From Theocolax elegans (Eukaryota > Arthropoda > Insecta > Hymenoptera > Cerocephalidae), in assembly GCA_026168455.1 (NCBI GenBank), contig CM047425.1:88911580-88975579 (forward strand): a stretch of DNA of 64,000 nt, in the 5' to 3' direction. Below the pieces are notes generated by a model that was not told the origin of the DNA, did no database searches, and was given only the letters and a program-made list of their open reading frames with translations. Positions within the stretch are counted from its first letter, which is position 1; each line of letters opens with the position of its first letter. A program made the position numbers and the translations under genes. Shown piece by piece: positions 40,101 to 47,566 of the stretch.

Positions 40101-43100
40101 CAGTGTGAGAAAGTAAAATTGCTCTATCAACTAAGTTATAAACTATATTTTTCTTCTGTCGGTCAGAATGATTTGAATAAAAATTAAGTATTCTATCAGA
40201 ATTTGAAGGCTTTCTATACCAGTTAGTTAAAATTCTGTCATTAGATCTGATTAATGAAATGTCTAAAAAATTTATAATGTTATTTTTTTCTAATTCATAT
40301 GTAAATTGAAGATTTTCACTATAACTATTGAAAACGCTTATAACCACATCAACATGTTCTCTTTTAATACACATAATAGTGTCGTCCACATATCTATAAT
40401 AAAATAATGGAATACAATTATATGAGTTTTTCAGTTTTGACAAACAATTATTCTCCAGATCTTCCATAACTAAATCAGCGAAAAGAGGAGATATTGGAGA
40501 ACCCATTGGTGATCCAAAAACTTGTTGATAAAATTTATCATTAAAGCTAAAAAATGTGTTATTAAATAAAAATTCTACAATATTACGGACGTCACTAAAG
40601 ATATTTTACATTTATTGTGGATGTGCGACCAACGTAGATCTAAACTGTCAAGAACAGCTGAGCACGAAATATTAGTAAACAAAGAGCTCACATCAAGAGA
40701 CATAATAATATAATCATATGGGACCGTTATCTTATCTATTATGTTTTAAATTCAAAACTATTGTTAATGCGAGACTTGGGAGAAGGAATTGACATTTTTA
40801 GAGAATTATATGTTAATTTGCTAAAAAATGTGTCGGGCTATTGATTGTAGATATGATAGGTCTGAGTGGAAAATTTCCTATAAAATGTAATCCTGAGTCT
40901 GTTGTGAGTTTACACAAGAAAAACAAAAATCATGAATTCGATTTTGAAAATGTTAAAATTTTAGACATTGAAAACTGCTATAAAAAACGTTTGATTTCTG
41001 AAATGCTTCATATTAAAAGCACTAAAAATACCATTAATAAGAAAGAAGATACTATTATGTTGAGTAGAATTTATAACAACATCTTGTAACCGTTGAAAAT
41101 TATTCTTAGAACTTGTAAAATCGTTAGACTGAGCACTTCCTTGTACTTCTGCGAATCGTATACATATTATGTCAATTCTTTTGTACACGCTATATATAGC
41201 AATAACAATTTTTGAAATTTATCTTTTCCTAATTGTATGATATTACTGAGTTTATTGCTTATAATTGGAACTGTAGATATATTGAATTTTTTAACATGTA
41301 TGAGCATTTTTTAAAAAATTTGGATAAAAGGGTAGAGATAAAACCAAAAAAGGAGCTTTTTTATTGTCTTTACAGTTAACAGAAATTTTAATTTTTCTAA
41401 GTCTCTCATTAATAGCTTCGTCATAAAATTTATTTGAATAGTTGTTCAGGTTTAAAATATGTTTTATTAAATTTATATTATCATTATGGAAGTCAGTGTG
41501 AGAAAGTAAAATTGCTCTATCAACTAAGTTATAAACTATATTTTTCTTCTGTCGGTCAGAATGATTTGAATAAAAATTAAGTATTCTATCAGAATTTGAA
41601 GGCTTTCTATACCAGTTAGTTAAAATTCTGTCATTAGATCTGATTAATGAAATGTCTAAAAAATTTATAATGTTATTTTTTTCTAATTCATATGTAAATT
41701 GAAGATTTTCACTATAACTATTGAAAACGCTTATAACCACATCAACATGTTCTCTTTTAATACACATAATAGTGTCGTCCACATATCTATAATAAAATAA
41801 TGGAATACAATTATATGAGTTTTTCAGTTTTGACAAACAATTATTCTCCAGATCTTCCATAACTAAATCAGCGAAAAGAGGAGATATTGGAGAACCCATT
41901 GGTGATCCAAAAACTTGTTGATAAAATTTATCATTAAAGCTAAAAAATGTGTTATTAAATAAAAAATTCTACAATATTACGGACGTCACTAAAAGATATT
42001 TTACATTTATTGTGGATGTGCGACCAACGTAGATCTAAACTGTCAAGAACAGCTGAGCACGAAATATTAGTAAACAAAGAGCTCACATCAAGAGACATAA
42101 TAATATAATCATATGGGACCGTTATCTTATCTATTATGTTTTTAAATTCAAAACTATTGTTAATGCGAGACTTGGGAGAAGGAATTGACATTTTTAGAGA
42201 ATTATATGTTAATTTTGCTAAAAAATGTGTCGGGCTATTGATTGTAGATATGATAGGTCTGAGTGGAAAATTTCCTATAAAATGTATCCTGAGTCTGTTG
42301 TGAGTTTACACAAGAAAAACAAAAATCATGAATTCGATTTTGAAAAATGTTAAAATTTTAGACATTGAAAACTGCTATAAAAAACGTTTGATTTCTGAAA
42401 TGCTTCATATTAAAAGCACTAAAAATACCATTAATAAGAAAGAAGATACTATTATGTTGAGTAGAATTTATAACAACATCTTGTAACCGTTGAAAATTAT
42501 TCTTAGAACTTGTAAAATCGTTAGACTGAGCACTTCCTTGTACTTCTGCGAATCGTATACATATTATGTCAATTCTTTTGTACACGCTATATATAGCAAT
42601 AACAATTTTTGAAATTTCACTTGACTCTACTCATCTACGAGTAATGGAAGTTCATTGCTAACTGTTTGACATTTATGGTAAAGATTGTTTTTTGTTATAT
42701 GTAGTGTTTTTTGTTTTTTGTGATTTGTTATTTAAAAAGTTTTTTGTATATTTATTTATATTTTTTTGTGTCCAATAAACCAGTACTTGAAGAGGTCTGC
42801 AAAACCTGGCAGACGAAACGTCGTACAATTTTTTAAAATCAAAATTGGTTGTTAATTTATTACAACCTGGATTTAACCCTTTATAATCGATATTGTGGAT
42901 TTTATCATAACCATGAAGGGTGTACATTCTGATATAAAATTAATATTATTGTAATATAATTATTATATCTTTTATACTCTTTTTATTAAATATGTATGAT
43001 ATACCTCGATTAAAATTGATCAATCTAATACAAAATAATAATTTAAATTTGTTAGAACAAGATTGTGATGACTTATAATCTAAACATTAATTTCTGTATT

Positions 43101-44152
43101 TTATTTTATAAAATTAATTTATATAATTTTCTATGAATACAACAATGTTTATCAGAATATTATTCATAAATTCTAATTCAAACTTTATATATATTGAAAT
43201 ATTAAATAATACGTGCAGGTAATCGTAAAAACAATAGCAATTATAGCTAGATAAATATAACAATGTTCTTATAAATTATATATACTGCCAGGAACATTAT
43301 ACATTATATTACTGTTAGGAAAATTAAAATGATTAAAATTTTACATAATTTGAATGTTTGAAATTATAAAAAAAAAATAGTTGAAAAACAAGCGTTTTTT
43401 ACCAAACTTTATTATCGGTTACGTAAAATGTATATAGAATATAATTTATTGTTTTGTTTTGGAAATTCGTTTCGCGAATATAGCATTTTTCATGCTGATA
43501 CATATTGTTTGTAATACAGGCCATCAGAAAGTATGCAATATTGCAAAGAAGTAATAGGAATGAAGATACTACTCATGAAAAAGAGACAGTGTGTAAATAA
43601 TTGTATTTACTTATAGGATTTTGTAGAGAAATTAATGTAAAAAATGAAAATAAAGAAATTTAATTATATATTTCGAATAAATGACTAAATCTGTGAATTG
43701 CAGGTCGAATAGGAGGTGCTGCTCTATCGGACACCAAGTTGATGCCGAAACACTGGTACTTCGTAGGCGGACTCTTCATCTCAGGTGTCTCACTAGCAAT
43801 CTTACCTGTAGCTTCAAGCTTCATGATGGTCGCGGTCTACTGTAGCATTTTTGGCCTTGCCTCCGGCGTTTACGTTGGTGTCACAGCAGTCGTCATGGCT
43901 GACATGCTCGGAGTCGAGAAGCTCTCCTCGTCGTACGGCATCTCCCTGTTTGTAAACGGAGTTCTTCAACTGGTCGGTCCACCGGTTTGTGGAGCTCTCG
44001 AGGACCACTTAGGTGGCTGGGGTCGCATCTTCACCGTTCTCGGGATCATTTTAATCGCGGGTGCTTCGCTTTGGGGTTTCGTACCATTCATTCGTCGCCG
44101 ACAACAGAATAAAAAAGAAGCCGATGCATCCGCTCAGTCTGATAAAATATAG
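3577..44152 (+). CDS. Monocarboxylate transporter (SLC16/MCT family), six coding exons
   Basis: Spliced CDS: 3577-3715, 34364-34582, 35045-35171, 35855-36034, 36419-37248, 43704-44152; 1944 nt, 647 residues plus stop, every junction GT-AG and in phase. The product is a 12-helix major-facilitator membrane protein; the family carries monocarboxylates and related small acids, usually with protons, but the substrate cannot be read here. Family signatures are visible: DGGWGW at residues 62-67 entering TM1, and YFVRLRGLANG at about 185-195 with a following SGSSLGS. A long Ser/Pro-rich cytoplasmic loop (about 250-445) separates TM1-6 from TM7-12, as in MCTs. The N-terminal tail (1-58) is charged and Lys-rich; the C-terminus is short and polar. 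Intron 1 is 30.6 kb. Extra, frameshifted copies of exons 5 and 6 lie downstream and are probably assembly duplicates. Closest subfamily (MCT9/12/14-like or another insect MCT) is uncertain. Confidence 0.93.
7412..7435. repeat. Short perfect inverted repeat
   Basis: TGGTGCAT at 7412-7419 and ATGCACCA at 7428-7435 are exact reverse complements around an 8-base spacer. It could be a hairpin or a palindromic protein-binding site; chance is also possible. Confidence 0.4.
8464..8490. repeat. (TG)n microsatellite
   Basis: A near-uninterrupted TG repeat broken by one A, in intron 1. Confidence 0.9.
20160..20620. repeat. Foldback (inverted-repeat) element in intron 1
   Basis: A segment at 20206-20246, starting AATGAAACGCTTTTTC and ending CCATTTCTTAG, recurs as an imperfect reverse complement at 20555-20594; similarity extends outward to about 20185 and 20615. 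A smaller inverted pair, CTAAGAAATGGCCA (20168) against TGACCATTTCTTAG (20233), is nested in the left arm. No ORF lies inside. It resembles a degenerate non-autonomous DNA element; I could not define its exact ends or a target duplication. Confidence 0.5.
21295..21505. promoter_or_regulatory. CpG-rich island inside intron 1
   Basis: About 200 bases of strongly CpG-rich sequence lie inside AT-rich intron, with repeated AGGCGCC (21303 and about 21390) and several CGTCG/GTCGA words. All frames contain stops, so coding is unlikely. It could be an alternative promoter, enhancer or boundary element for the transporter, or the promoter of an unseen nested transcript. Confidence 0.4.
21506..24446. 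other. Intron 1, AT-rich; no gene seen
   Basis: No confident coding sequence. A TA-rich microsatellite lies at about 22920-22962. A slightly GC-richer patch at 22980-23160 has an open minus-strand frame, but no recognisable protein or clean splice sites. Confidence 0.5.
22920..22962. repeat. (TA)n microsatellite
   Basis: Simple TATA repeats, interrupted once. Confidence 0.85.
24447..24597 (-). CDS. Candidate internal exon on the minus strand, weakly VHL beta-domain-like
   Basis: On the minus strand an open frame of about 50 codons is bounded by AG (24599-24598) and a good donor GTATGT (24446-24441). Third positions are richer in G/C than the surrounding intron, as expected for coding sequence. 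The peptide reads as beta strands: IVN near the start, KVHWMYINLNGK in the middle, and a terminal ILRDA. The spacing (aromatic residue, then N-x-NG, then a conserved R-D-A) resembles the beta domain of von Hippel-Lindau proteins, the substrate-recognition subunit of an E3 ligase. The usual His-Pro-Trp before the end is missing, and I found no partner exons for the alpha domain. It could be a nested gene, a decayed copy or chance. Confidence 0.3.
25119..25240. repeat. Long CT pyrimidine tract with adjoining GC-rich patch
   Basis: About 120 nearly pure C/T bases, mostly (CT)n, GAGA-type on the minus strand. It is flanked by CpG-bearing sequence (25000-25118 and 25240-25330) containing a consensus-like donor GTATGT at about 25291. 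GAGA tracts beside CpG patches are common in insect promoters, so this could be the promoter of the nested terminal exon at 27838. That link is inference. Confidence 0.5.
25331..27837. other. Intron 1, AT-rich; no gene seen
   Basis: Very AT-rich, frequent stops in all frames, no recognisable repeat structure. Confidence 0.5.
27838..28139 (+). CDS. Probable 3'-terminal coding exon of an unrecognised two-helix membrane protein
   Basis: An open frame of about 99 codons follows an AG (27836-27837) and ends at TAG (28137-28139); a polyadenylation signal AATAAA follows near 28268. GC content and codon usage are coding-like, against AT-rich intron on both sides. The peptide starts basic and Cys-rich (RKRRLCASC), then has two strong hydrophobic segments, about residues 36-60 (LIIYGTASFVLAGIMWLLY) and 66-88, and a short polar tail. 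There is no in-frame ATG at a suitable place (only GTG at 27846), so an upstream exon is expected. It lies inside transporter intron 1 on the same strand and cannot be part of that protein because of its stop. I do not recognise the family. Confidence 0.5.
28337..28446 (-). CDS. Candidate 3'-terminal exon on the minus strand, unknown product
   Basis: The minus strand has a good acceptor, TTCATTTCAG, ending at 28447. A 36-codon frame follows (VIDGYSLGRITMSLEKLG...), polar and rich in Ser/Arg/Lys, ending at TAA (28339-28337). Base composition is less AT-rich than the flanks. No upstream partner was found and no family is recognised. It would converge tail to tail with the plus-strand exon ending at 28139. 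Confidence 0.22.
28447..29066. other. Intron 1, AT-rich; no gene seen
   Basis: No supported feature apart from being intronic to the transporter. Confidence 0.5.
29147..29937. mobile_element. Foldback element FB1 (long inverted-repeat, non-autonomous)
   Basis: The ends CAAAGAGACCCTC and GGGTCTCCTTG are inverted, flanked by TAA on both sides (29144-29146 and 29938-29940), as expected for a 3-bp target duplication. The inverted arms are long but imperfect; the right arm carries an extra GC-richer block (29690-29790) not matched on the left. Each end has a conserved block close to GGGAAACGGATC about 22 nt in, followed by a run resembling TATAAAAATATGAAGAAA. No protein is encoded. It shares this design with the elements at 55141 and 57045. 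A TWA-type target would suit PIF/Harbinger-derived elements, but no transposase is present to confirm it. Confidence 0.65.
30054..30441. mobile_element. Small inverted-repeat element with TA flanks (MITE-like)
   Basis: The left end CCGTCACATACCCAATTGTT matches, as reverse complement with one difference, the right end AACAATTGGCTATGTGACGG. Both ends are flanked by TA (30052-30053 and 30442-30443). About 388 bp, no ORF. TA flanks suit a Tc1/mariner-derived MITE; this is inference from the target only. Confidence 0.55.
31533..32318. mobile_element. Foldback element FB1, second copy within duplication A
   Basis: Same element as at 29147-29937, with the same TAA flanks and several one-base indels. 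It was copied with its surroundings, not by a separate insertion. Confidence 0.6.
32435..32820. mobile_element. TA-flanked MITE-like element, second copy within duplication A
   Basis: Same element as at 30054-30441, with TA flanks, carried along by the tandem duplication. Confidence 0.5.
33851..34363 (+). other. End of intron 1 with acceptor for exon 2
   Basis: AT-rich; a T-rich tract and CAG at 34361-34363 form the acceptor. Confidence 0.7.
34364..34582 (+). CDS. Transporter exon 2 (TM1 and start of TM2)
   Basis: Encodes the DGGWGW signature followed by TM1 (FVLVAAVMVNVLIPGG), the SFGV motif and the start of TM2. Acceptor CAG at 34361-34363; donor GTTTGT at 34583. Phase 1 in and phase 1 out. 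The contrast in GC with flanking introns is obvious. Confidence 0.92.
35045..35171 (+). CDS. Transporter exon 3 (TM2-TM3)
   Basis: Acceptor TTTTAG at 35039-35044. It encodes SVKYSYRTVTLLGG and TM3 (GTFAAAGMMLSYFA), typical of MCTs. Donor GTACGA at 35172; ends in phase 2. Confidence 0.92.
35305..35854 (+). other. Intron 3, AT-rich; no gene seen
   Basis: Ordinary intronic sequence between exons 3 and 4; acceptor ATAG at 35851-35854. Confidence 0.7.
35855..36034 (+). CDS. Transporter exon 4 (TM4-TM5, second MCT signature)
   Basis: Encodes SYGIFVGIGAGLAFPPT, the YFVRLRGLANG signature and SGSSLGSIILPP. Donor GTAAAT at 36035; enters and leaves in phase 2. Confidence 0.94.
36419..37248 (+). CDS. 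Transporter exon 5 (TM6, cytoplasmic loop, TM7-TM8)
   Basis: 830 nt. Acceptor TTCGTAG ending at 36418; donor GTATGT at 37249. It encodes the end of TM6 (LIMGALTLNVWACALLY), a loop of about 195 residues rich in Ser, Pro, Lys and Glu with possible phosphorylation sites, then FFDYGLLKDPMYLVI entering TM7 and TM8. The frame is fully open and joins exons 4 and 6 in phase, so this is the functional copy. A second copy at 37798 is broken. Confidence 0.94.
37249..37727 (+). other. Start of intron 5 (empty-site version)
   Basis: AT-rich intron sequence, repeated at 38625-39080 without recognisable genes. Confidence 0.7.
37728..39080. repeat. Tandem duplication B, copy 2
   Basis: Direct repeat of 36349-37727. 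It runs into the left end of the Penelope-like element at 39083, so it represents the insertion-bearing version of the locus. Confidence 0.88.
37798..38624 (+). pseudogene. Second, frameshifted copy of transporter exon 5
   Basis: 827 nt against 830 in the intact copy. I see three one-base deletions and no substitutions: in AAAGG near 38057, CCAG near 38155 and CAAATG near 38182. The frame breaks after the first deletion, reaches a TGA at 38168-38170, and is restored after the third. Including this exon after the real one would also shift frame, because 830 is not a multiple of three. The pattern suits sequencing error in a duplicate contig better than gene decay. Confidence 0.85.
39068..39081. 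repeat. 14-bp direct repeat left of the Penelope-like element
   Basis: TATAAAATTAATAT here recurs exactly at 42933-42946, just outside the other end of the element. This is the expected footprint of a target-site duplication. Confidence 0.65.
39159..39202 (-). ncRNA. Hammerhead-like ribozyme motif in the Penelope 3' tail
   Basis: On the minus strand: GUAC, then UUGAAGAG, a stem GUCUGC / GCAGAC with an 8-base loop, then GAAAC and GUCGUAC. The order (CUGA-like core, stem II, GAAA, cleavage-side sequence) matches the hammerhead-type motifs known from Penelope-like elements. The CUGAUGAG core is degenerate here, so self-cleavage is doubtful. It lies in the sense strand downstream of the ORF. Confidence 0.45.
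39499..40506 (-). CDS. Penelope-like reverse transcriptase and GIY-YIG endonuclease, partial ORF
   Basis: 335 codons, minus strand. The N-terminal part has the motif-4 region (MGSPISPLFADLVMEDLE) and the catalytic YVDD at about residues 39-42, preceded by YYR. The C-terminal third has a GIY-YIG nuclease: VYKFNCKNCS, SYVGETKRALRERISEH at about 235-270, with the paired Cys residues usual in Penelope elements. RT plus C-terminal GIY-YIG identifies the family. The ORF should continue upstream to at least 40830, but a missing base near 40590 shifts the frame, and the first RT motifs sit in another frame. The sequence before RT motif 1 is absent, so this is a truncated element. Confidence 0.88.
   Translation of the reverse strand: MGSPISPLFADLVMEDLENNCLSKLKNSYNCIPLFYYRYVDDTIMCIKREHVDVVISVFNSYSENLQFTYELEKNNIINFLDISLIRSNDRILTNWYRKPSNSDRILNFYSNHSDRQKKNIVYNLVDRAILLSHTDFHNDNINLIKHILNLNNYSNKFYDEAINERLRKIKISVNCKDNKKAPFLVLSLPFYPNFFKKCSYMLKKFNISTVPIISNKLSNIIQLGKDKLKKMDICGAVYKFNCKNCSVSYVGETKRALRERISEHNKSRNPESVVSLHKKNKNHEFDFENVKILDIENCYKKRLISEMLHIKSTKNTINKKEDTIMLSRIYNNIL
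40884..41217 (+). mobile_element. Inverted 3'-end fragment of the Penelope-like element
   Basis: Reverse complement of about 39360-39692, holding the last 65 codons of the endonuclease in plus orientation. It is cut off at 41217 by the internal duplication junction, where GAAATTT is shared by both parents. The complete form of this arm is at 42287-42905. Confidence 0.75.
41218..42612. repeat. Internal direct duplication of the Penelope-like element, copy 2
   Basis: Repeats 39822-41217 (about 1396 bp) in direct orientation. Differences are single-base length changes in A/T runs. The junction microhomology is AATTT. Probably another false duplication, although element rearrangement is possible. 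Confidence 0.75.
41291..42191 (-). pseudogene. Second copy of the Penelope reverse-transcriptase region, frameshifted
   Basis: Two frames, 41955-42191 (early RT motifs, including MSLDVSSLFTNI) and 41291-41899 (motif 4, YVDD and thumb), are separated by an extra A in a run near 41967. The first copy lacks that insertion but has its own deletion elsewhere, so each copy is broken at a different homopolymer. The GIY-YIG part is absent because the duplication starts inside it. Confidence 0.8.
42287..42932 (+). mobile_element. Inverted terminal arm of the Penelope-like element (right end)
   Basis: Reverse complement of 39083-39692, with about 28 further bases at the outer end. It carries 65 endonuclease codons in plus orientation and the tail with the hammerhead-like motif. 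It ends beside the 14-bp repeat at 42933. Confidence 0.8.
42783..42826 (+). ncRNA. Hammerhead-like motif, inverted-arm copy
   Basis: Same motif as 39159-39202 in plus orientation: GTAC, TTGAAGAG, stem GTCTGC / GCAGAC, GAAAC, GTCGTAC. Two oppositely oriented copies thus bracket the element. Confidence 0.45.
42933..42946. repeat. 14-bp direct repeat right of the Penelope-like element
   Basis: Identical to 39068-39081; candidate target-site duplication. The next bases (TAATTATTATATCTTTTATA) match the end of duplication B copy 1 at about 37712-37731, which confirms that copy 1 is an unoccupied version of the site. Confidence 0.65.
42947..43703 (+). other. End of intron 5
   Basis: AT-rich intron, no other feature; acceptor TTGCAG at 43698-43703. 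Confidence 0.75.
43704..44152 (+). CDS. Transporter exon 6 (TM9-TM12, C-terminus, stop)
   Basis: 449 nt ending in TAG at 44150-44152. It encodes RIGGAALSDTKLMPKHWYF, four hydrophobic helices including SGVSLAILPVASSFMMVAVY and SLFVNGVLQLVGPPVCGALED, then a basic RRRQQNKK tail and a short polar C-terminus. Joins exon 5 in phase 1 through a Gly codon. Fully open and GC-rich compared with its surroundings. Confidence 0.94.
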
Positions 44153-47128
44153 CACACCGACGAAGAAGACCGGACCCAGTCGATTTATAACATTAATCTA
44201 CTGTGATCGAGTGGATGTTGTGCGAGCTTGCGGTTTCGTTTTTTACACCGGCTGTGTTAGCTTGAGAGAATGTTATTGAAACCTCGTCTAATTACAAGGG
44301 GATCCTTTTTTCTTTGTTTTCATCACTTCGTTGAAACTTTGTTAATTATTTACTTAAACCGATCGAAATGCTACACAGTAAACTAAGTTAAAACTTAATT
44401 TTAATATCATTTAAAAGATTTGTGTATTGACTAGAATTTAGGGTTCAATTGTTTATTGCTTTCTTTGTTTTATAAAATTTTTATTTACTCAGCTGAGGCA
44501 TTTTAATTGGCACGCCACTTCTGCATACCCTGCCAAATCAATCGAACAAAGAGAAATCGGATTTCCTCGTTAAATCGTTGCGATATTTTGCATTGTAATC
44601 AATTATTTTAACGATAATAGACAATTTTTGACGGGAAAAAACTTTTTAGCTTCTCAAACCTTCAGTGATCTACCGGACAAATCAAGGTCAATATATAATA
44701 ATTACATGTTTTTATTGATATCGTTTAAAACTAGATATATCTTGCCCATATATAAACATGATAAACTTTAGTATTCGACGAATAAGAGAACAATAGCTTA
44801 CGCGACGACATAGCGACTCCAGTGTTCTTTTTTGCGCGAATAAACATCTATTGGTAGTATTTCAACTACCTCCTTTTACATGTATAGAAAAAAATTGATG
44901 TTTTGAAAGACATCATGAAGGTTCGAGAACGTTAAAAAATTTTGTTGACTTTGCAGTGATGTAGTCGCTTAAATTAAGTGATTCATTAAAGTAAGAATAT
45001 TTTTATTTTTTCCTACTCATAGTACCAACAACTCAGTATAGTTAAATTCTATCGACGGATTTAAATGACGAACATATGAATGAAAATATAAGTATATCAA
45101 AACTTATTATTAAAATATTGATTATGATGCTAGTGAAAGGAAAAATGTTCGAATTAAATTGACGAGTATTGCGTACAGTATTTCATCTATGAACTTTTTA
45201 ATTTCTTAAACAAAAAAATTTTTTTATATCACATTTTAGATAAAAAGTTCTCGGATGGTATAAATGTTTCATAATACGAGTGACACTTTACAGGTATACA
45301 TTTCTTTAACCGTTTACGTTGCCTAAAAATTTTAACGCGTTTACGAATGTTTTAAACTGTATATCAATGTTAATCATTCATTAACCTTAACTTTTATAAA
45401 AAGAACGTTGATGAGTAGATGGCATTACATACGTAATGAATTTAAATGTTGACTTAAATAATTAGAACATTAATCACCACTATTTTCAAACAATTTTCAT
45501 CATTGTAATAAACAAAATGTTTCAATTTACCCGAATTAATAGCGATAAAACCATCATTTTTACATTTTATTTATAGATAGCAAGTAATTAATGTATATTT
45601 ACTTTTCAAGGTTTTATTCCGATTTACCCAAGTTTTGAATTCAAGTGAGAAGCATTTTATACATACACAAATATAGAGAATGAAAGAAAGTATGAAATCG
45701 AAGCTATGCGATATATTTTTAAAGAAATTTTAGAATGACTGCGTTATATTTCGATAAAATAAAAATCGCGTGCAAATTACTTGTAAAAAAAGTTGTGTCG
45801 TTACTTATGAAAACAAAAATATGGCATTTTGAATATATCTCGTGTAAGTGCCTGGAATTAGAAATCGAAAAAATGGTATTAATCAAAGCTTCGCTCTATA
45901 GAAAATGAGAAATAGTAAAAAAATATTTAAAATTAAAGTAAAGGAGAAATTAATTAGTTTTCTACTTTAATGCCAATATCGTAATGTATAATATTGTAAA
46001 CCATTTCTACTTGCACAAACTAAGAAAAAAAAACAAGAAAAATTTTTAATGGGCAGTCGCAAGTAAGTGCGACATTCTCTTAATTTGATACTGCCAAGTG
46101 CTGTTGATTATTGTAAATAATATACAGTAAATATTTAATACGGATAATACATAATCATCTTAATATACAAAAAATTTAAGCCAAAATTTAGTGATCGTGT
46201 CCTATGTATGAACTAAAAGCATAAAAATCATTTTTAATTAATTTATTTTCGTTTAATAAATGTTAAATGTATTTTTTTATTCCGGAAATGCCATGTTACG
46301 CCGGTTAGGAGATACGAAAATAAAGCGGGCTTACGGTAGATTCTTGCTATTAAAAAATTCGATTTAAAAAAAAAGAAAAGATAAATTTATAATATTTGTA
46401 TACAATTATTTTGTTATAATTTTTTAAATAAAATTTTCTTTTATATGTGACTATTTGTCAAATCGCACGTGACTAATTAGATATTAAGTTTAAAAAAATT
46501 ATTTTTTATTGAAACAGTTTAAATTTGTCTATGGTGCTATTGTTAAGTGTGTAAAAGAAACTTAATTTTCGACCGCAAGTGTTGATACTGTCTTTCGCGG
46601 CGCATTTTGCATACTTTCATACTAGTTAGCTAAATATATTTTAAGTGAATTAACGTAATGTATGTATGAATTTTTTAAAAAGATTATGTTTATAGAGAAT
46701 TTGTTAATAAGAAATGTATCAAGTATGTTTGAAGCAATGAGAGCAACAGCATTTTATTCGAGTTCTCTTATTGTTTTCTTTTTTTTTTATAAGTATAACT
46801 GTACAGATACCGAAATATTTGATATCGACGGAGTTAAAACTAGCAACTGAAAATAATGTATGTATATGTACTCGTGCATTTCCGGAAAATTGAATTGACA
46901 CTTCTTTTTTATGTTTTCTAAGGACAACGGGTTTATTCTCATTGTTAAGGGAGTAGACAATGTCTTGCCTTATATAAAAGAATTATATGATATACACAAA
47001 TTATATATATATCGCATTACGGTTGTAAATCGTGAAATCTGCACAATACATCTCGACTGCATAAATGAGAAAGTACTTATACACTAATGACATATATACA
47101 TATATAAATATAGCACAAAACGTCAAGA
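43715..47128. repeat. Tandem duplication C, copy 1 (about 3.4 kb, holds exon 6 and 3' UTR)
   Basis: Direct repeat of 47129-50543, offset 3414 bases. The junction shares GAGGT between the left parent (AGGAGGTGCTGC) and the right parent (CAAGAGGTAATC). Copy 1 has the intact exon 6 with its acceptor; copy 2 lacks the acceptor. Confidence 0.9.
44153..47128 (+). other. 3' UTR and downstream sequence of the transporter
   Basis: Follows the stop codon. The first 120 bases are GC-richer; then AT-rich. Polyadenylation signals AATAAA occur near 44839 and 45508 among others, so the transcript end is not certain. No independent ORF is convincing. Confidence 0.55.
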
Positions 47129-47566
47129 GGTGCTGCTCTATCGGACACCAAGTTGATGCCGAAACACTGGTACTTCGTAGGCGGACTCTTCATCTCAGGT
47201 GTCTCACTAGCAATCTTACCTGTAGCTTCAAGCTTCATGATGGTCGCGGTCTACTGTAGCATTTTTGGCCTTGCCCTCCGGCGTTTACGTTGGTGTCACA
47301 GCAGTCGTCATGGCTGACATGCTCGGAGTCGAGAAGCTCTCCTCGTCGTACGGCATCTCCCTGTTTGTAAACGGAGTTCTTCAACTGGTCGGTCCACCGG
47401 TTGTGGAGCTCTCGAGGACCACTTAGGTGGCTGGGGTCGCATCTTCACCGTTCTCGGGATCATTTTAATCGCGGGTGCTTCGCTTTGGGGTTTCGTACCA
47501 TTCATTCGTCGCCGACAACAGAATAAAAAAGAAGCCGATGCATCCGCTCAGTCTGATAAAATATAG
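47129..47566 (+). pseudogene. Second, frameshifted copy of transporter exon 6
   Basis: It begins inside the exon, lacking the first codons and the acceptor. It has an inserted C (CCCTCC near 47274) and a deleted T (GGTTGTGG near 47400), which together leave the total length unchanged but break the intervening frame. Otherwise it appears identical to 43715-44152. It cannot be spliced as an exon. Confidence 0.85.

Larger units (their letters stand above)
39083..42932 (-). mobile_element. Penelope-like retroelement (5'-truncated, inverted ends, internally duplicated)
   Basis: The element is read on the minus strand. Left arm 39083-39690 holds the 3' end of the ORF and the 3' tail. The ORF runs leftward from about 42290 or 40880 in the two repeats, beginning within reverse-transcriptase motif 1 (PLRPIIS, SPTHFLAKL), so the N-terminal part is missing. 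At that truncation point sequence switches to an inverted copy of the 3' end (42287-42905), including about 65 codons of the endonuclease C-terminus, giving inverted terminal arms of about 600 bp. A direct duplication of about 1.4 kb (39822-41217 to 41218-42612) makes a hybrid middle. Flanked by a 14-bp direct repeat. Inverted or partial terminal repeats are typical of Penelope-like elements. Not active as assembled. Confidence 0.88.

Noticed and set aside
40884..41089. Plus-strand frame as a separate small gene
   Set aside because: It is the inverted tail of the Penelope-like endonuclease, not an independent gene.
47065..47259. Open frame across the duplication C junction
   Set aside because: It is an out-of-frame reading of the exon 6 copy fused to upstream AT-rich sequence.
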